Assembly (NCBI GenBank): GCA_041172365.1
Contig: JBEDKD010000462.1
Location: 1 to 6,599 of the forward strand
Source of the DNA: JBEDKD01 sp041172365
Lineage (GTDB): Bacteria > Cyanobacteriota > Cyanobacteriia > Cyanobacteriales > Microcoleaceae
Length of the DNA stretch: 6,599 nt
Reading direction: 5' to 3'
Positions 4,243 to 6,599 of the stretch are shown here, in pieces. The position numbers were made by a program, and so were the translations under genes. The first letter of the stretch is position 1. The number at the start of each line of letters is the position of its first letter. The notes under the pieces were generated by a model. It worked only from the letters and a program-made list of their open reading frames with translations, was not told the origin of the DNA and did not search any database.

Positions 4243-6249
4243 ATGGCAGTTGCAACCCAATCCCTCCAAGAACTTTGTATAAACTCTATTCGTTTTCTCG
4301 CGATCGACGCGGTACAGAAAGCTAACTCTGGACACCCAGGCTTACCTATGGGCGCGGCTCCTATGGCCTTTGTGCTGTGGGATCGCTTTATGCGCTTTAA
4401 CCCCAAAAACCCTAAATGGTTTAACCGCGATCGTTTTGTCTTATCCGCGGGGCATGGTTGTATGTTGCAATACGCGCTCATGTACCTGACGGGCTCCGAT
4501 TACGTCACCATTGACCAAATTAAGAATTTCCGTCAATGGGGTTCCATGACTCCGGGGCACCCCGAAAACTTTGAAACCCCTGGGGTAGAAGTTACCACCG
4601 GTCCCCTAGGTCAAGGTATTGCCAATGGAGTTGGTTTAGCGATGGCCGAAGCCCACCTGGCCGCCCGTTTCAACAAACCCGATGCCAAAATTGTTGACCA
4701 TTATACCTATGTCATTTTAGGCGATGGTTGCAACATGGAAGGGGTTTCCGGTGAAGCCTGTTCCTTAGCTGGGCACTTAGGTCTGGGTAAATTAATCGCG
4801 CTTTATGATGATAACCATATATCTATTGATGGTTCTACGGATATTTCTTTTACGGAAGATGTCGGTAAGCGCTTTGAAGCCTATGGTTGGCACGTTCTCC
4901 ATGTGGAAAACGGTAATACCGATTTAGAAGCAATTGCTAAGGCGATCGAAGAAGCTAAAGCCGTTACGGATAAACCTACCTTAATTAAAGTTACTACCAT
5001 CATCGGCTATGGTTCCCCCAATAAGCAAAACTCCGCGGGGGTTCACGGTGCGGCCCTAGGACCTGCGGAAGTCGCATTAACTCGCGAAAACCTGGGTTGG
5101 ACTTATGAACCCTTCGTCGTTCCCGATGATGCTCTTAACCACTTCCGCCAAGCCGTGACTCGTGGAGCCAGTGCCGAAGCCGAATGGCAAGAAACCCTCG
5201 CGAGTTATCAGGCCAAGTATCCCACAGAAGCCGCGCTGTTTGAGCAATTCCTCAGTGGCAAACTTCCCGAAGGATGGGATAAGGCATTACCTAGCTACAC
5301 CCCTGCGGATAGCGCGGTGGCTACCCGTAAACATTCGGAAAATTGTATCAACGCGTTGGCGAAAGTTCTGCCTCAATTGATTGGTGGTTCCGCGGACTTA
5401 ACCCACTCGAACTTAACGGAAATTAAGGGAGAGGGTAACTTCCAAAAAAATCAATATCAAAACCGTAACCTGCGTTTTGGTGTACGGGAACATGGCATGG
5501 GCGCGATCTGTAATGGTATTGCCCTCCATAATTCCGGTTTAATTCCCTATTGTGCAACCTTCTTGGTGTTTGCTGATTATATGCGCGCGGCTATGCGGAT
5601 CGCGGCATTGGCAGAAATTGGCATCCTTTATGTGATGACTCACGACTCCATCGGTTTAGGGGAAGACGGTCCGACTCACCAACCCGTAGAAACGATCGCG
5701 TCTCTGCGTGTGATTCCGAATATGTTAGTGATGCGTCCCGCGGATGGAAATGAAACATCTGGGGCTTATAAGGTCGCGATCGAAAACCGCAAACGTCCCA
5801 CGGTGCTCGCGATGTCTCGGCAAAACCTGGCTAATTTAGAAGGTTCTTCCATTGATATCGTCAGCAAGGGTGGTTATGTATTGTCCGACAGCGAAGGTAC
5901 TCCTGACATTATTTTGATTGGTACTGGTTCGGAAGTGCAACTTTGCGTCAAAGCCGCGGAACAACTGCGTGCCGCGGGTAAGAAAGTGCGTGTTGTTTCT
6001 ATTCCTTGCTTAGAGTTATTTAACGAACAAGATGCAGCTTATAAAGAGTCTGTATTACCGAAAGCAGTTAAGAAGCGTTTAGCGGTAGAAGCGGGTTCTA
6101 GTTTTGGTTGGAGTCGCTATGTGGGCGATGAAGGCGATACTGTGACGATTGATCGTTTTGGTGCTTCTGCCCCCGGAGATGTTTGTTTCGAGAAGTTTGG
6201 TTTTACCGTTGAGAATGTGTTAGCGAAAGCGAAGGCATTACTCGGTTAA
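4243..6249 (+). CDS. tkt: Transketolase
   Basis: Thiamine-diphosphate enzyme that moves two-carbon ketol units between sugar phosphates in the Calvin cycle and pentose phosphate pathway; cytoplasmic. The 668-residue length is normal. Visible family residues are H31 (SGHPG), H71 (SAGHG), GPLGQGIANGVG (120-131), the ThDP/Mg motif GDGCNMEG (160-167) with N191, H268 (GVHGA), R362, S389 (SADLTHSN), catalytic E416 (REHGM), H467, D475, H479 (GEDGPTHQP) and R526 (SRQNL). The order is pyrophosphate-binding domain (about 1-325), pyrimidine-binding domain (about 354-530) and C-terminal domain (about 540-668). I chose the ATG at 4243 because MAVATQSLQELCINS is the usual cyanobacterial N-terminus. The frame stays open upstream to a GTG at 4054, but those 63 residues look non-coding. 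No clear Shine-Dalgarno precedes the ATG. The gene stands alone and ends at a strong terminator. All key residues are intact. Confidence 0.98.
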   Translation: MAVATQSLQELCINSIRFLAIDAVQKANSGHPGLPMGAAPMAFVLWDRFMRFNPKNPKWFNRDRFVLSAGHGCMLQYALMYLTGSDYVTIDQIKNFRQWGSMTPGHPENFETPGVEVTTGPLGQGIANGVGLAMAEAHLAARFNKPDAKIVDHYTYVILGDGCNMEGVSGEACSLAGHLGLGKLIALYDDNHISIDGSTDISFTEDVGKRFEAYGWHVLHVENGNTDLEAIAKAIEEAKAVTDKPTLIKVTTIIGYGSPNKQNSAGVHGAALGPAEVALTRENLGWTYEPFVVPDDALNHFRQAVTRGASAEAEWQETLASYQAKYPTEAALFEQFLSGKLPEGWDKALPSYTPADSAVATRKHSENCINALAKVLPQLIGGSADLTHSNLTEIKGEGNFQKNQYQNRNLRFGVREHGMGAICNGIALHNSGLIPYCATFLVFADYMRAAMRIAALAEIGILYVMTHDSIGLGEDGPTHQPVETIASLRVIPNMLVMRPADGNETSGAYKVAIENRKRPTVLAMSRQNLANLEGSSIDIVSKGGYVLSDSEGTPDIILIGTGSEVQLCVKAAEQLRAAGKKVRVVSIPCLELFNEQDAAYKESVLPKAVKKRLAVEAGSSFGWSRYVGDEGDTVTIDRFGASAPGDVCFEKFGFTVENVLAKAKALLG

Positions 6250-6271
6250 TTTTGGCTAATTTCTTGAGAGG

Positions 6272-6299
6272 AAACCAGGTTGAAAGACCTGGTTTTTTT
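6272..6299 (+). terminator. tkt: Intrinsic terminator of tkt
   Basis: AAACCAGGT (6272-6280) pairs perfectly with ACCTGGTTT (6287-6295) around the 6-nt loop TGAAAG, followed by a run of seven T that starts within the stem (6293-6299). It lies 22 bases after the tkt stop codon and has every feature of a Rho-independent terminator. Confidence 0.95.
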
Positions 6300-6306
6300 G
6301 TAATAA

Positions 6307-6341
6307 GAATGAACCACAAAGGCACAGAGGACACAAAGGAA
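6307..6341 (-). repeat. CTTTGTG-rich dispersed repeat, copy 2 (inverted)
   Basis: The reverse complement matches 3520-3555 over its whole length except for one missing base (AAAGGCACAGAGG here, AAAGGACACAGAGG in the complement of copy 1). The two copies face each other across the lapA-like gene and tkt, 2.75 kb apart. Confidence 0.8.
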
Positions 6342-6358
6342 AGAAAAGAGAGAGAATG

Positions 6359-6595
6359 TTATAGCACCCGCCAAGACGGTTAGGACAAAAAAACGCCCCA
6401 TCCCCACCCTATTATCTCTGTAGGGGCGGGTTAACCCGAATTTCTCCCACGAACAAATAACCTCCAAAAACCCGCCCTACCCCACTAATAATGTCCATCA
6501 ACAGGCCCCAACCACGAATTACATGGAATTAATTGGGAATAGGTGGGTGGGGATGGGGCGTTTTTTTGTCCTAAGCGTCTTGGCGGGTGCTATAA
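6359..6595. mobile_element. MITE-like element with long terminal inverted repeats
   Basis: The left arm (6359-6413) and right arm (6538-6595) are inverted copies, 55 and 58 bases long. They differ by one substitution (GACGGTTAGG against GACGCTTAGG) and a 3-base insertion. Outer ends read TTATAGCACCCGCC and its complement GGCGGGTGCTATAA. The 124-bp centre holds no ORF. Ends beginning TATAGC with a likely TA duplication suggest a non-autonomous relative of IS630/Tc1-mariner elements, which target TA; that family link is an inference. Each arm carries a seven-base A or T run beside a GGGGCG/CGCCCC block. The whole element could fold into one long hairpin and stop transcription from either side. 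Confidence 0.72.
6419..6480. repeat. GTAGGGGCGGGTT palindrome nested in the element
   Basis: GTAGGGGCGGGTT (6420-6432) pairs with AACCCGCCCTAC (6469-6480) with one bulged G. The left arm also forms the perfect 12-base palindrome CGGGTTAACCCG (6427-6438). It shares the TGTAGGGGC start with the repeat at 3486-3494, so it may be a separate dispersed repeat that inserted inside, or was captured by, the larger element. Confidence 0.6.
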
Positions 6596-6599
6596 GGAA

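Larger units (their letters stand above)
6300..6599. other. Repeat-only region after tkt
   Basis: No gene is supported. The stretch is filled by the second CTTTGTG-type repeat (6307-6341), a purine-rich link, and the 237-bp inverted-repeat element (6359-6595). A 73-codon minus-strand ORF across 6246-6467 is read through these repeats and the terminator, and is not credible. Confidence 0.75.

Noticed and set aside
6246..6467. 73-codon minus-strand ORF
   Set aside because: It reads through the tkt terminator, the second CTTTGTG repeat and one arm of the inverted-repeat element, giving the usual false LCVLCAFVV peptide.

Overview
This window looks like a piece of a cyanobacterial chromosome. 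The evidence is a transketolase whose sequence fits the cyanobacterial Calvin-cycle enzyme, a PilH/CheY-type receiver ending in the cyanobacterial GEEFDRYW...GADAYIAKPF pattern, perfect HIP1 octamers (GCGATCGC at 1554-1561 and 3776-3783) with many partial CGATCG cores, and several short palindromic intergenic repeats of the kind common in filamentous cyanobacteria. I cannot name the species.

Layout, all genes on the + strand. 1-214: no supported gene, but two mutually exclusive hairpins. 215-1744: SagB/ThcOx-type flavin oxidoreductase built from two nitroreductase-like halves. 1745-1938: spacer with two hairpins and a very strong Shine-Dalgarno. 1939-2304: single-domain response regulator. 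2305-3091: about 790 bp without a convincing gene; it holds two promoter-like sites and several hairpins. 3092-3433: small exported protein of unknown function with four cysteines. 3434-3607: two repeat elements. 3608-3847: LapA/DUF1049-type membrane protein. 3848-4242: repeat-rich leader of tkt. 4243-6249: tkt (transketolase), followed by a textbook intrinsic terminator. 6300-6599: repeats, including a 237-bp element with 55-58 bp near-perfect inverted ends that looks like a non-autonomous transposable element.

The genes do not form an obvious operon or pathway. Spacers are 174 bp or more, each gene seems to be its own unit, and tkt is the only clear central-metabolism gene. The sagB-like gene has no YcaO, cyclodehydratase or precursor peptide beside it, and the receiver has no chemotaxis or pilus partners beside it.

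No clear new system is evident. The best leads are the split motif distribution in the SagB-like protein, a consensus-like promoter at 2754-2782 with no ORF near it, the nested repeats around tkt, the competing hairpins at 12-64, and a strong excess of the tetramer CGCG in sagB, lapA-like and tkt that is absent from the other two genes.
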